A DNA stretch of 64,000 nucleotides from AP-15 sp963818695. GTDB taxonomy: Bacteria; Pseudomonadota; Alphaproteobacteria; ATCC43930; CGMCC-115725. The DNA lies in contig CAWFTG010000011.1 of the NCBI GenBank assembly GCA_963818695.1, positions 372,001 through 436,000 on the forward strand, written 5' to 3'. The notes beneath the pieces are model-generated. The model did no database searches and was not told the origin of the DNA. It was given only the letters and a program-made list of their open reading frames with translations. Of the stretch, positions 18,669 through 29,257 are shown piece after piece. Position 1 is the stretch's first letter; each line of letters starts with the position of its first letter. The position numbers were made by a program, and so were the translations under genes.

Positions 18669-19217
18669 ATGACGCAAAGCGAAGGACCAGAACAAGCGCC
18701 CAGCCCGGCGGAGGATCGCCGGCTGTGGCAGCGCTGCCGCCTGATGGATGCCGACGAGGACGAGGCGGCACGATTTCTCGACCTTGCCGCTTATGCCGAT
18801 GGGCTCCTCGATATCGAGGAGCGCGAGCGCGTCGCCGCCCTGCTCGCCGCGGATCCGGAGGCCGCAGGAGACGTGCGGGCTGCCCAAAAGCTTGCCGATG
18901 CCCCCGAACGGCCGCTCACCGGTCTTGAGCGGATCATCGCGCGAGCCAGTGCGATATCGCCCGATGGGGATTCCGCAAGTGGCAAGGTGGTCCGGCTCGT
19001 GCCTCGGCAAGGCCGCCGTCTTATCCAAAACTTTGCGCAATGGGGAAGCCTCGCGGCGGCCATCGCACTGGCCGGCTGGCTCGGCTTTGCAATGGGCAGC
19101 GACACCTCGCTTGCGCTCAGCGACCATCGGCAGCCCAGCGACGTCGGTCTGCTTCCGGAATTGTTCGATCCGGGAACCGGCTTGTTGCGCGATCTGGGCG
19201 AGGGGCTGCGGACGTGA
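18669..19217 (+). CDS. Putative anti-sigma factor, single membrane span
   Basis: 182 residues. The cytoplasmic N-terminal part (FLDLAAYADGLLDIEERERVAA) resembles the anti-sigma N-terminal helices but lacks the zinc HxxxCxxC motif. One transmembrane helix lies at about residues 120-138 (WGSLAAAIALAGWLGFAMG), followed by a short periplasmic tail. It probably holds the upstream ECF sigma at the membrane until the downstream periplasmic protein senses a signal. The stop TGA overlaps the next start (GTGA), implying coupled translation. The role is inferred from context and topology. Confidence 0.72.
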   Translation: MTQSEGPEQAPSPAEDRRLWQRCRLMDADEDEAARFLDLAAYADGLLDIEERERVAALLAADPEAAGDVRAAQKLADAPERPLTGLERIIARASAISPDGDSASGKVVRLVPRQGRRLIQNFAQWGSLAAAIALAGWLGFAMGSDTSLALSDHRQPSDVGLLPELFDPGTGLLRDLGEGLRT

Positions 19218-19711
19218 CTGCCGCTTCGGTTGCATTGCGTCCCGGCTCGCGGCAGCACCTGTTTTGGGTGGTGTTGATCTTATCGCTGGCGCTCAACCTT
19301 TGCTTTATCGCGGGCGCTCTGTGGATCCGCGTCCAGGGGGCCCCTCTCCCGATGAGCCCGGAGCAACGGCTCCAGCAAATCGAGCCGCAGCTCGCGCTGG
19401 ACACTCGGCAAAAAGCGGCCTTTGACCAATATGCTCGAACCGTACATTTGCGCGTGCAGTCGATGCACGAGGCAATCGAGCCGCTGGTTGCAAATGCTTG
19501 GTCCGAACTCGCCAAAGCCGACGCGGACGATGCGAAGGTGATGCAGTTGTTTGATCAAGCCGGAGAACAGCGGCGCGCCTTCCGGCGAGAACTGGGAACG
19601 GCGACTTTCAATTTTCTGGCAAAATTGTCGCCTGAACAGCGGGCGAAATTTGTCGAGCTGGCGCGCCAGCGTCCCTGGGCGCGACTGCACCGTGAGGACG
19701 GCGCCCGGTAA
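19214..19711 (+). CDS. Periplasmic sensor of the CnrR/ZraP-like heavy-metal-resistance family
   Basis: 165 residues from GTG at 19214, overlapping the previous stop by 4 bases. It has an N-terminal membrane anchor (FWVVLILSLALNLCFIAGALW), then an all-helical periplasmic region with LSPEQRAKFVELAR and DTRQKAAFDQYAR, typical of CpxP/ZraP/CnrX-like metal or envelope-stress sensors. It is probably the sensing partner of the sigma/anti-sigma pair. The inducing signal is unknown. Confidence 0.72.
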   Translation: MTAASVALRPGSRQHLFWVVLILSLALNLCFIAGALWIRVQGAPLPMSPEQRLQQIEPQLALDTRQKAAFDQYARTVHLRVQSMHEAIEPLVANAWSELAKADADDAKVMQLFDQAGEQRRAFRRELGTATFNFLAKLSPEQRAKFVELARQRPWARLHREDGAR

Positions 19712-19719
19712 TCGAAATC

Positions 19720-20820
19720 TCAGGATTTTGGCAGCTTGAATACTTGGCCCGGATAAATGCGCTCGGGATCTCGTATCTGGCTGAGATTGGCCGAATAGAT
19801 GATCAGATAACGGGTGCCGGCACCGTAGGCACGGCGGGATATCTGCCACAAATTGTTGCCGGGCTGCACCGTATAGCTTTCCCCCGGCGCCAGCTCCCCC
19901 GCGGCAGCCTGCGTCAATGGCACGACGATACGCTGCGCGACTCGAGCGTCTTTTCCCAGCTGATCGAGACGCAGTTCGACTCGCCCCGGACGGACCACTC
20001 GGGTCGACCTCGCCGACCATTCCCCGGCCGCGTCCGTCGTAGCCGTCGCGAGCGGTTGGTTGCCGGCATAGATTTGGACGGTAGATCCGGGCGTGGCCCG
20101 GCCTGACAGCACGACCCGGCCTTGATTATCGTATTCGAGCGCATCCATCGACAAAGCGGGCGACTTGTCGGCGGAAGGGGTCCCGTTACCGCTCGGCGCG
20201 GTTCCGTCGGGGCGCTGCAGCACGCGAGCCGCTCCGTTGCCGTCCCGCGGCAAGACCACCGCCAGCGCCGTTTCTTCCTTCCCGCCCGGTGTGCGCGGAC
20301 TGATCGACAATGCCACGGTCTCGTCCGATCTGACCGTCGCGCCGGCCTTCGGGCCGGACGCTTCGAGCGAGAGCAGCCGGTCACCGGGGCCGATTGGCTG
20401 ATCGGGGACGAGGACCCATTCACCGCGGCGGTCGGCTGTCACTTCGCCGATGACCCTGTCGCCGTCGCGGACCGTCACTTTGCTTCCCGGCTCGGCGCGT
20501 CCGGCAATGACCGCGGTTCCGGCCGGCCCGACTTTGACGACGTCAAAGCTCGGCGAGACGGGCGCAGCGGGCTGCGGCACCAGGTTGGGTCCGGCTCGGT
20601 CCTGCGCGGCGGGCGCAGAGCCACCGGGCGACAATGCCGGTTGCGTATTGGCCTTCCCGCCCGGTGGCGCACCGCCGTGCGGAAGAACCAGGACAGCAGC
20701 AGCACCCACCACCAAAACCGCGGCAGCCGAACCGACGAGATAGCCGTGCCGCACAGTTCCTCGCGAAAATAGTCGAATTGCAATAGAGTGCAGTGTATCC
20801 CTAGGCAGATGCGCTTGCAA
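19720..20820 (-). CDS. LysM-domain envelope protein with Ig-like repeats
   Basis: 366 residues. An N-terminal membrane anchor (GYLVGSAAAVLVVGAAAVLVL) is followed by a Pro/Ala-rich stretch, then two Ig-like segments (AGRAEPGSKVTVRDGDRVIG and LSGRATPGSTVQIYAGNQPL). A C-terminal LysM domain follows (SYTVQPGNNLWQISRRAYG to PGQVFKLPKS) that binds peptidoglycan. The arrangement is common in alphaproteobacteria, but the precise function is unknown. The start (20820) touches the divergent LOG gene, so the two share a very short promoter region or the true LysM start lies further inside. Confidence 0.8.
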   Translation of the reverse strand: MQAHLPRDTLHSIAIRLFSRGTVRHGYLVGSAAAVLVVGAAAVLVLPHGGAPPGGKANTQPALSPGGSAPAAQDRAGPNLVPQPAAPVSPSFDVVKVGPAGTAVIAGRAEPGSKVTVRDGDRVIGEVTADRRGEWVLVPDQPIGPGDRLLSLEASGPKAGATVRSDETVALSISPRTPGGKEETALAVVLPRDGNGAARVLQRPDGTAPSGNGTPSADKSPALSMDALEYDNQGRVVLSGRATPGSTVQIYAGNQPLATATTDAAGEWSARSTRVVRPGRVELRLDQLGKDARVAQRIVVPLTQAAAGELAPGESYTVQPGNNLWQISRRAYGAGTRYLIIYSANLSQIRDPERIYPGQVFKLPKS

Positions 20821-20849
20821 TGTTCCCCACCCGCCCGGGTCTGATCGGG

Positions 20850-21506
20850 ATGCCGAAGATCCGGCGGTTATGCGTCTATTGCGGCTCGTCCGGCGCCGTC
20901 GACCGTCAATACCGCGAGGCGGCGACCGAGCTTGGGGCTTCTCTGGCGACGGCCGGAATTGGGCTAATTTACGGCGGCGGGCGGGTCGGGCTGATGGGTC
21001 TCCTGGCCGATGCTGCTTTGGCCGGCGGCGGAGAAGTGATCGGGATCATTCCGTCGCGCTTGCGCGATGCCGAGTTGGCGCATCCGGGTGTGACCGAGCT
21101 CATCGTGGTAGAGAGCATGCACGAGCGCAAGCGCGGGATGGCGGAGAAAGCCGATGCGTTCGCTGTTTTGCCCGGCGGAATTGGCACGCTCGACGAAATG
21201 TTCGAGATCCTCAGCTGGAAGCAGCTCGGGCTCCACGACGAGCCGATCCTGCTCGTCGATATCGCCGGCTACTGGGCGCCACTGCGCGCCCTGCTCGATC
21301 ACATAGTTGCCGAGGGATTTGCGCGACCCCAGACGCACGCTCTGCTGCAGATTGTGCCAACCGTCGCCGCGGTGATGGCGGTGCTGGTGGAGGCGCCGCG
21401 CCCGACACGGCAGATGGATTTCGCGAAGTCTCTGACGCGTGGCGCCTTCGGCTTGCCACGCTCTGCTGCGCTCCGTATCTTCGCCTGCCTGCGAACCCTC
21501 GGTTGA
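20850..21506 (+). CDS. LOG-family nucleotide 5'-monophosphate nucleosidase
   Basis: 218 residues from ATG at 20850 (MPKIRRLCVYCGSSGA). An upstream in-frame ATG at 20820 overlaps the divergent gene. Hallmarks of the family are GLIYGGGRVGLMG, ESMHERKRGMAEKADAF and PGGIGTLDEMFEILSWKQLG. Bacterial LOG proteins cleave AMP-type nucleotides, and plant relatives activate cytokinins. The C-terminal end past VEAPRPTRQMDF is less conserved and may be slightly extended. Only 34 bases separate it from the broken icd gene. Confidence 0.88.
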   Translation: MPKIRRLCVYCGSSGAVDRQYREAATELGASLATAGIGLIYGGGRVGLMGLLADAALAGGGEVIGIIPSRLRDAELAHPGVTELIVVESMHERKRGMAEKADAFAVLPGGIGTLDEMFEILSWKQLGLHDEPILLVDIAGYWAPLRALLDHIVAEGFARPQTHALLQIVPTVAAVMAVLVEAPRPTRQMDFAKSLTRGAFGLPRSAALRIFACLRTLG

Positions 21507-21540
21507 CGCGGCGCGTCAACCGCATGCGAGGATGACATGT

Positions 21541-21677
21541 ATGGCAAAGATCAAAGTGGCCCAGCCCTTCGTTGAACTCGACGGCGACGAAATGGCCCGC
21601 ATCATGTCGAGCAAGCTGATCTAGCCGTATGTCGAAGTCGACCTGAATATTACGACCTCGGCATGGAGAGCCGCGAC

Positions 21678-21680
<3 letters not shown>
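21541..21680 (+). pseudogene. icd: Dimeric-type NADP isocitrate dehydrogenase, 5' fragment
   Basis: Starts MAKIKVAQPFVELDGDEMARI, the N-terminus of the roughly 405-residue alphaproteobacterial/eukaryotic-type NADP-IDH. It is degraded: a few residues are missing after ARIM, TAG (21622-21624) replaces a codon after SSKLI, and one base is lost near 21650. With these repaired it reads PYVEVDL, then YYDLGMESRDA, ending at 21680. The expected next residues, TDDRITV, appear at 24018, on the far side of an intact monomeric IDH gene. This fragment is therefore the left half of an interrupted gene. Confidence 0.88.
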
Positions 21681-24017
<2,337 letters not shown>

Positions 24018-24397
24018 ACCGACGACCGGATCACCGTCGGGGCCGCCGACGTTTATCAAGCAATATGGCGTCGGGGTCAAGTGCGCCGGCATCACCCCGG
24101 ATGCGAGGCGGATGGATGAGTTCAAGCTGAAGCGCATGTACCCGTCGCCGAACGGCACCTTGCGTAATCGCATCGGCGGTACGCTCTTCCGCGAGCCGAT
24201 CGTGTGCCAGAACGTGCCGCGTATCGTGCCCAATTGGACGCAGTCGATCGTCATTGGGCGTCACGCATTTGCCGACCAGTATGCCAGCACCGATGACCCG
24301 CGATCTGGCGATCCTGATCCGCGCCGACCACCCGTGGCTGACGATCAACCAGTTCCTCGACAAGCTCCACATAAATCTGCAGAAGGCGATGGCGTAA
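24018..24397 (+). pseudogene. icd: Dimeric-type NADP isocitrate dehydrogenase, 3' fragments
   Basis: From 24018 the reading is TDDRITVGAAD. An extra base near 24051 follows, then FIKQYGVGVKCAGITPD, RMDEFKLKRMYPSPNGTLRN, GGTLFREPIVCQNVPRIVP and GRHAFADQYASTD (to about 24294). The next block, from ATG 24293 in another frame, is MTRDLAILIRADHPW...LDKLHINLQKAMA with stop 24395-24397, the C-terminus of the same enzyme. About 230 middle codons, including most of the catalytic core, are deleted. The fragment cannot be functional. Confidence 0.87.
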
Positions 24398-24419
24398 CGG
24401 GCAGCAAAGGGAGGCGGCA

Positions 24420-25370
24420 ATGCGGCTTAGCATTCTCGACGATTATCAGGGCGTCGCGCTCGAAATGGCCGATTGGTCCCGGCTCCGCGGCAAGGTCGAT
24501 ATAGTGGTCGAGCGCAAACCCTTCGCCAACGAGGATGAAGCGGCGCGCGCTCTCGCCGGCTCCGAGATCATTGCGGCGATGCGCGAACGCACACCCTTCC
24601 CGCGCAGCCTGGTCGAGCGGTTGCCGAACCTGAAGCTTCTGAACACCACGGGAATGCGTAACGCTTCCTTCGATTTGGCGGCCTTGCGCGACCGCGGTGT
24701 CGTAGTGTGCGGAACCGAGGGCGGCGGTTTGGACACCGCCGAGCTCACCTGGGGTTTGATCCTCGGCGCCGCGCGGCGGATCGCCGAGGATCATCGCTCG
24801 ATGCGCGAGGGACTGTGGCAGACCCGGGTCGGCAATCGCCTAGAGGGCAAAACCCTCGGCGTCCTCGGGCTCGGCAGGCTCGGCGGCGCCGTCGCCCGGG
24901 TCGGACTTGCCTTCGGCATGAAGGTCATCGCGTGGAGCCCGAATTTAACCGCCGAACGCGCCGCGGCCGTCGGCGTCGAGCGCGTCGACAAGGAGACGCT
25001 GTTGCGGCAATCGGATGTGCTGTCGGTGCATATGGTACTCAGCCCCCGCAGCCGCGGGCTGGTCGGGCGCAACGATATCGCCCTGATGAAAAGGACGGCG
25101 ATCCTCGTCAATACGTCGCGTGGGCCGATCGTCGACGCCTATGCAGTCATCGAAGCGCTCGAAGCGGGCAGGCTCGGCTACGCCGCTTTCGATGTCTATG
25201 ACCGCGAGCCGCTGCCGGCCGATCACCCGCTGCGGCGCACGCCCAATGTCTTGTTGACGCCGCATATCGGCTATGTGACCGAGGAGAACTATCGCAGCTC
25301 CTACCCGCAGATCGTCGAGAACATCGTCGCTTTTCTCGACGGGCACCCGGTGCGCGTCATCCAGGGCTGA
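24420..25370 (+). CDS. D-2-hydroxyacid dehydrogenase (NAD-dependent, D-isomer family)
   Basis: 316 residues. The Rossmann motif is KTLGVLGLGRLGGAVARVG. The catalytic residues fit the family: Arg in VNTSRGPIVDAYA, Glu in YDREPLPADHP and His in LLTPHIGYVTEENY. It reduces a 2-keto acid or oxidises a D-2-hydroxy acid. The substrate cannot be assigned. It begins 23 bases after the icd remnant and its stop nearly adjoins the acetyltransferase gene. Confidence 0.88.
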   Translation: MRLSILDDYQGVALEMADWSRLRGKVDIVVERKPFANEDEAARALAGSEIIAAMRERTPFPRSLVERLPNLKLLNTTGMRNASFDLAALRDRGVVVCGTEGGGLDTAELTWGLILGAARRIAEDHRSMREGLWQTRVGNRLEGKTLGVLGLGRLGGAVARVGLAFGMKVIAWSPNLTAERAAAVGVERVDKETLLRQSDVLSVHMVLSPRSRGLVGRNDIALMKRTAILVNTSRGPIVDAYAVIEALEAGRLGYAAFDVYDREPLPADHPLRRTPNVLLTPHIGYVTEENYRSSYPQIVENIVAFLDGHPVRVIQG

Positions 25371-25387
25371 GCCATGCGCGATTGCCT

Positions 25388-25949
25388 ATGAATGTCGCGA
25401 TCCGATCATCGCGCGACGACGATGTAGCCGCAATCGCCGCCATCTACCGGCATCACGTCCTTTACGGCGTTGCCTCTTTCGAGGAGGTTCCGCCGGATGA
25501 GGACGAGGTTGCGCGTCGCCGCCGGGATATTCTCCCCCTCGGGTTGCCCTACCTGGTGGCCGAACGGTCCGGACGGGTGCTCGGATACTGCTACGCTTCC
25601 CGATATCGCGCTCGGTCTGCTTATCGGTTCACCCTGGAAGGATTCGATTTACGTCGATCCGGCGCAGGTTGGCCGCGGTATCGGTCGAGCTTTGCTCTCA
25701 ACCCTTATCGAACGCTGCTGCCATCTCGGCTATCGCCAGATGGTTGCTGTGATCGGCGGTAGCGATCAGTGGCCGTCGATTCGGCTGCACGAGGCGCTCG
25801 GCTTTACGCGAGCCGGTATTTTACCCGCGGTCGGGTTCAAATTCGACGGCTGGATCGATTGCGTCCTGATGCAGCGAGCGCTCGGTCCCGGTGCGGCAAC
25901 GCCGCCGTGCGAGATTGGTCGGTTTAGCAAAGGAGATCAGCTTGGCTGA
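25388..25949 (+). pseudogene. GNAT acetyltransferase (phosphinothricin/methionine-sulfone type), frameshifted
   Basis: The N-terminus (MNVAIRSSRDDDVAAIAAIY, ASFEEVPPDEDEV, YLVAERSGRVLGYCYASRYR) is in one frame. After RFTLE an extra base near 25639 shifts the frame, and the acetyl-CoA site continues as DSIYVDPAQVGRGIGRALLS with SIRLHEALGF later. Restored length is about 186 residues, normal for PAT/MnaT proteins that acetylate phosphinothricin or methionine derivatives. The start is ATG 25388 (TTG 25382 is also in frame). Its 3' end overlaps the next start by 8 bases. Confidence 0.82.
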
Positions 25950-26313
25950 AGCATTCGCCGATCCCGGCATCATCTCGGGATACCATGCGCACCTTTATTA
26001 CGCACCGGAAACCCGGCCGACCGCGGAGCGGCTGCGATCCGCCATCGGGGAGAATTTCCCTGCGGTTCGGATCGGAAGCTGGCATGACGAACCGGTTGGG
26101 CCTCATCCGGTTGCGATGTATCAGGTAGCCTTTGCGGTCGAGGATTTCCCGCGGCTGGTGCCGTGGCTGATGCTGAACCGCAAAGGGCTCAATGTTCTCG
26201 TGCATCCCCTTACGAACGACAGCGTCGCCGATCACACCGGATTGGCACTTTGGCTCGGGACGCCTCTGCTGTTGCGTCTCGAGGTATTGCGGAGAGGGCC
26301 GCGGACGGGTTGA
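25942..26313 (+). CDS. DOPA 4,5-dioxygenase-family protein
   Basis: 123 residues starting at TTG 25942. The strong ribosome site AAGGAGA at 25929-25935 decides this start over upstream in-frame codons. Family signatures are YHAHLYYAPETRP, WHDEPVGPHPVAMYQVAF, LMLNRKGLNVLVHP and DHTGLALWLG. The conserved histidines are likely iron ligands. Members are extradiol-type dioxygenases on DOPA-like catechols, but the bacterial substrate is uncertain. It is coupled to the broken acetyltransferase gene upstream. Confidence 0.88.
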   Translation: MAEAFADPGIISGYHAHLYYAPETRPTAERLRSAIGENFPAVRIGSWHDEPVGPHPVAMYQVAFAVEDFPRLVPWLMLNRKGLNVLVHPLTNDSVADHTGLALWLGTPLLLRLEVLRRGPRTG

Positions 26314-26340
26314 TCCCGCCGTGCCCTCTCCGGCCCGTCG

Positions 26341-26496
26341 CTATATTCGACCGAGGGCGAGTAGAACGATAATGATGACGAGCAATAAACCCAGCCCGCT
26401 ACTCGGATAATATCCCCATCCGCCACTATACGGCCATGTCGGCAACGCACCGATCAACAGGATGATCAGAATGATCAGGAGGATTGTGCCCAGCAT
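26341..26496 (-). CDS. DUF3309 small membrane protein
   Basis: 51 residues: MLGTILLIILIILLIGALP, then TWPYSGGWGYYPSSGLGLL, ending VIIIVLLALGRI. This is the whole DUF3309 pattern, two hydrophobic segments around a Trp/Tyr/Gly-rich turn. Function is unknown. Such proteins are common in alpha- and betaproteobacteria and often stress-related. It is too short for usual gene-length cut-offs and easily missed. Confidence 0.9.
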   Translation of the reverse strand: MLGTILLIILIILLIGALPTWPYSGGWGYYPSSGLGLLLVIIIVLLALGRI

Positions 26497-26638
26497 AGTA
26501 GCCCATCAGCAAAGTTGCTTCCTGCCTATACAACCTTTGAGCACTGCTGGGAGTTCCACGTCCGGTTTCTGAAAAACCTTGGTCTTACGCGATTCGCGCA
26601 CCGAGGGGGCGCGGGGCTTTCCGAAAAGAACCGGCGAT

Positions 26639-27181
26639 TCACCAGCGCCGGATCGGCCCGCAGTCAACGTGAACAAAATCGGATCGCGGGTAATAGCCGA
26701 CGCCGCCACATTGCAGGTTCAGTGCCGCATCGCGCACTTCCGGTAAGCTGCGGCTCTCGGAGCGCAGGTCGACCGCCATGCCCTTGATGTGATAGCTGTG
26801 TTTGGCTGCTCCTTCGCCATGCAAGTACAATCTCATGTTGGTGGCGGGTGAGCGGTAGCCGCTGATTACTAAAAAGGGCTCGGGCGTGTCGAGCTGTTCG
26901 CGCAAGAAGCCGAGGACGTCGAGAACCCCGGCGTTTATCGGGCGCATCTCGTCGGTGTGGTGATCCCGCAAGATCCAGTTGATGTCCTTTACGGCCTCAC
27001 GGATGTAATGGCCGTCCGCCCAGTACACTGTACGCAGCCATTCGCCGGTATGGACGTTGTAAAGCGATATCGATCGCGGCGCATATGAAATCGCCGGAGT
27101 TGGTGTGGCGAGACCAACCGTAGTAACCGCAGCCGCAGCGCCGAGCAATCGGCGCCGGCTCAGCAAAACAGATGCTGGCAT
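26639..27181 (-). CDS. YcbK/DUF882-type murein peptidase, Tat-exported
   Basis: 180 residues from ATG 27181, preceded by a G-rich ribosome site; an in-frame ATG at 27220 is less likely. The N-terminus has a twin-arginine-like signal, LSRRRLLGAAAAVTTVGLA. The zinc-peptidase motifs of the M15/DUF882 family are visible: ISGYRSPATN, KHSYHIKGMAVDL (HxxxxxxD) and DFVHVDCGPIRRW. It probably cleaves peptidoglycan cross-links as E. coli MepK does. It lies next to a YcbB-type L,D-transpeptidase, as in E. coli. Confidence 0.88.
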   Translation of the reverse strand: MPASVLLSRRRLLGAAAAVTTVGLATPTPAISYAPRSISLYNVHTGEWLRTVYWADGHYIREAVKDINWILRDHHTDEMRPINAGVLDVLGFLREQLDTPEPFLVISGYRSPATNMRLYLHGEGAAKHSYHIKGMAVDLRSESRSLPEVRDAALNLQCGGVGYYPRSDFVHVDCGPIRRW

Positions 27182-27321
27182 CGGCAACCCCCCAAATTTC
27201 CCCGAGGGACGCCATAGCACCCCGAAACTGCTTAAACAAGCCCGATCGTTTCAAATCAACCAAATCGCTGGAAATTTGTCCTGGCTTTATTGTGCAAGGG
27301 TTGAAAAAGACTGTATTTAGA

Positions 27322-28803
27322 TCACCCTTTCCGCTGGCCAGAGGGAGAATCTTGGGCAACCGGCCGCGGTTGTGCCCGCGTCAGGTAACGCCAAATCTCC
27401 GCGTCCCTGTCATACGGATCGCCGCGGAACTGCACCGAGCCATCCGATTCGACGTAAGCAGTCTGGTAGATGATAAAAACCGGTATCGGGACGGGCAACC
27501 CCCGCCGAGTGGTGTGTCCGGTGGCGATTCCCTTGTCGATCGCCTCCAATGGCTGCCCGAGCAACATTACCGCGAGAGTGCGCGGGTTTTCGACGCGAAC
27601 GCAGCCGTGGCTCATCATGCGCGCGGCGGACTGGAACAGCGACTTGGTGGGAGTGTCGTGCAGATAAACGTCGTATCGGTCGTCCATCTCGAATTTCAGC
27701 CGGCCCAACGCGCTGTAAGCGCCGGCCTCCTGCTGGACTGCCCCGTTGCTGCGAAATCTCATGTGGTGGCTGGCCAAATAACCGGGATCGGCTGCCAATT
27801 TCGGCAAGATTTCTTTTTGGGCGATCGACCGTGGGATGTTCCAGGGCGGGTTCAGCAGGACATCGTTGATCGTCGATCGAAACTCGGGCGTTTGCTTGTC
27901 GGTCTCGCCGACTACGACACGGGTGGTGAATACCGGCCGGTCGTCACGCAATAGCTGAAGGCGGGCGATGGCGGCATTGACGACAACCCGGTCTCGCGGG
28001 ATTTGACGCGGCAGCCAGCGCAGCCGCTCGAGATTGACCACCAGCTGTTTCAGCCGCTGTTCGGCTATCGCCGCCCGTTCCGGAACTGTGCGCACGGTTT
28101 TGGCCCCTACGCCCTGAGTGCCGAGGGGAATCGCCCGGTACTCGGCGTAGGCGCGGCGCATAGTCTCGTATTCGGCGGAAACAGGGGCAAGCGCCTCGAT
28201 TACCCTTGCCGGATCGGGAGCGGCAATCGCGGCATCGATGACTGCGACGATGTCGACGGGTTCGGGTGTCAGATCCTCGTCGTCCATCCGCTCCTCGATC
28301 GGCATTGCCCCTCGCGCCAGCGCATCGGCATAAGAAAGAAATGCGTCAGAAAGCAGCAGATCCCGTTCTACCATCGACAAATTCGGGCCGCGCTCGCCGA
28401 GCACTTTGCTGTGGAACAAACCCGGGTCTAGGCCATGGTCGGCGGCGCGCAGCACCGCGTCCCGCAATAGCCGCTCGGCCTCCACTGGTTGCCCGTCCCA
28501 TACCGTTTGATATCCATGCGCAATATAGAAGCGGCGCAGCAGCCAATCATGAAGCCGCTCACCCGCGACCATCAGCTTGCCCGGCGCGTCGAGGCGCGTC
28601 TTGAGGTCGGGATTGCCGGTGAAGGGGGTCGGCTCCGGGGTTGCGGTATCGAGACTGGGCGGGTCGGCGGTTGCCGTCGAATTCGCCTCTGCGGAGACTG
28701 CCGCGTGTGACGGTACCGAACCCCAAAAAAGAAAGGCGGAGGCTACCGCGCTCGCCGTCAAGGCCAGCCATTTTCCGTCTCGAATGCTAGGATGAATAAA
28801 CAC
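27322..28803 (-). CDS. L,D-transpeptidase, YcbB/LdtD type
   Basis: 493 residues. Signal peptide/anchor at the N-terminus (WLALTASAVASAFLFWGSVPSHA). A peptidoglycan-binding-like helical region follows (VEAERLLRDAVLRAADHGLDP). The YkuD catalytic domain has the active site HGCVRVENPRTLA, with Cys at about residue 401, preceded by TPEFRSTINDVLLNPPWNIP, a YcbB-specific block. It forms 3-3 cross-links in peptidoglycan. The adjacent MepK-like peptidase on the same strand (141 bases downstream) cuts such links, so the two probably work together. Confidence 0.92.
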   Translation of the reverse strand: MFIHPSIRDGKWLALTASAVASAFLFWGSVPSHAAVSAEANSTATADPPSLDTATPEPTPFTGNPDLKTRLDAPGKLMVAGERLHDWLLRRFYIAHGYQTVWDGQPVEAERLLRDAVLRAADHGLDPGLFHSKVLGERGPNLSMVERDLLLSDAFLSYADALARGAMPIEERMDDEDLTPEPVDIVAVIDAAIAAPDPARVIEALAPVSAEYETMRRAYAEYRAIPLGTQGVGAKTVRTVPERAAIAEQRLKQLVVNLERLRWLPRQIPRDRVVVNAAIARLQLLRDDRPVFTTRVVVGETDKQTPEFRSTINDVLLNPPWNIPRSIAQKEILPKLAADPGYLASHHMRFRSNGAVQQEAGAYSALGRLKFEMDDRYDVYLHDTPTKSLFQSAARMMSHGCVRVENPRTLAVMLLGQPLEAIDKGIATGHTTRRGLPVPIPVFIIYQTAYVESDGSVQFRGDPYDRDAEIWRYLTRAQPRPVAQDSPSGQRKG

Positions 28804-29257
28804 GTTTACCTCGCTTCGTACGGCACGGCGATTGCTAGGGAATAGCCGCGGCTGGGGGCCCGCTCGACGTGCGCGCCGGCCGTCTTATCGCTTACCGACT
28901 GAATGTACAATCTGAGGGCGAAGATCCCGACCTTTTCGGTAACGCAGTCCTTGAAGTGCGGTTATGAAGTAGGCAGCGGGACCGTCCTGCATCCATCGCG
29001 ATGACTAACACCTAATGAGTTGAATTGTGCCGGATTGCGCGGCGCCGGCGAAATCATCGGCGGGGTTCGCATGCCGCCTCTGCCGCAAATGCGTCCGGCG
29101 CGCTTGTAACCTGCCCCGCCCCTTTTCGGGCGGTTCTAAAACCGGACAGATCACGCGTCGGCTAACATTAGCAAGCGCAAGGACATGACACTCTTTCCTC
29201 CAAAAGATAGAACTCCGCGTCGAGCAGTTACCCTCGAGCTCCATCAGGAGAGCGGTA
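28804..29257. other. Divergent intergenic region between L,D-transpeptidase and ppk
   Basis: No gene is supported. It should contain both divergent promoters, though no convincing -35/-10 pair or Pho box was recognised by eye. A small hairpin (CCGCCC, CTTTTC loop, GGGCGG) lies at 29116-29133. The ribosome site of ppk (AGGAGAG) is at its right edge. Confidence 0.4.

Noticed and set aside
29116..29133. Hairpin in the ppk upstream region as a terminator
   Set aside because: Six-bp stem without a U-run and no transcript known to end there.
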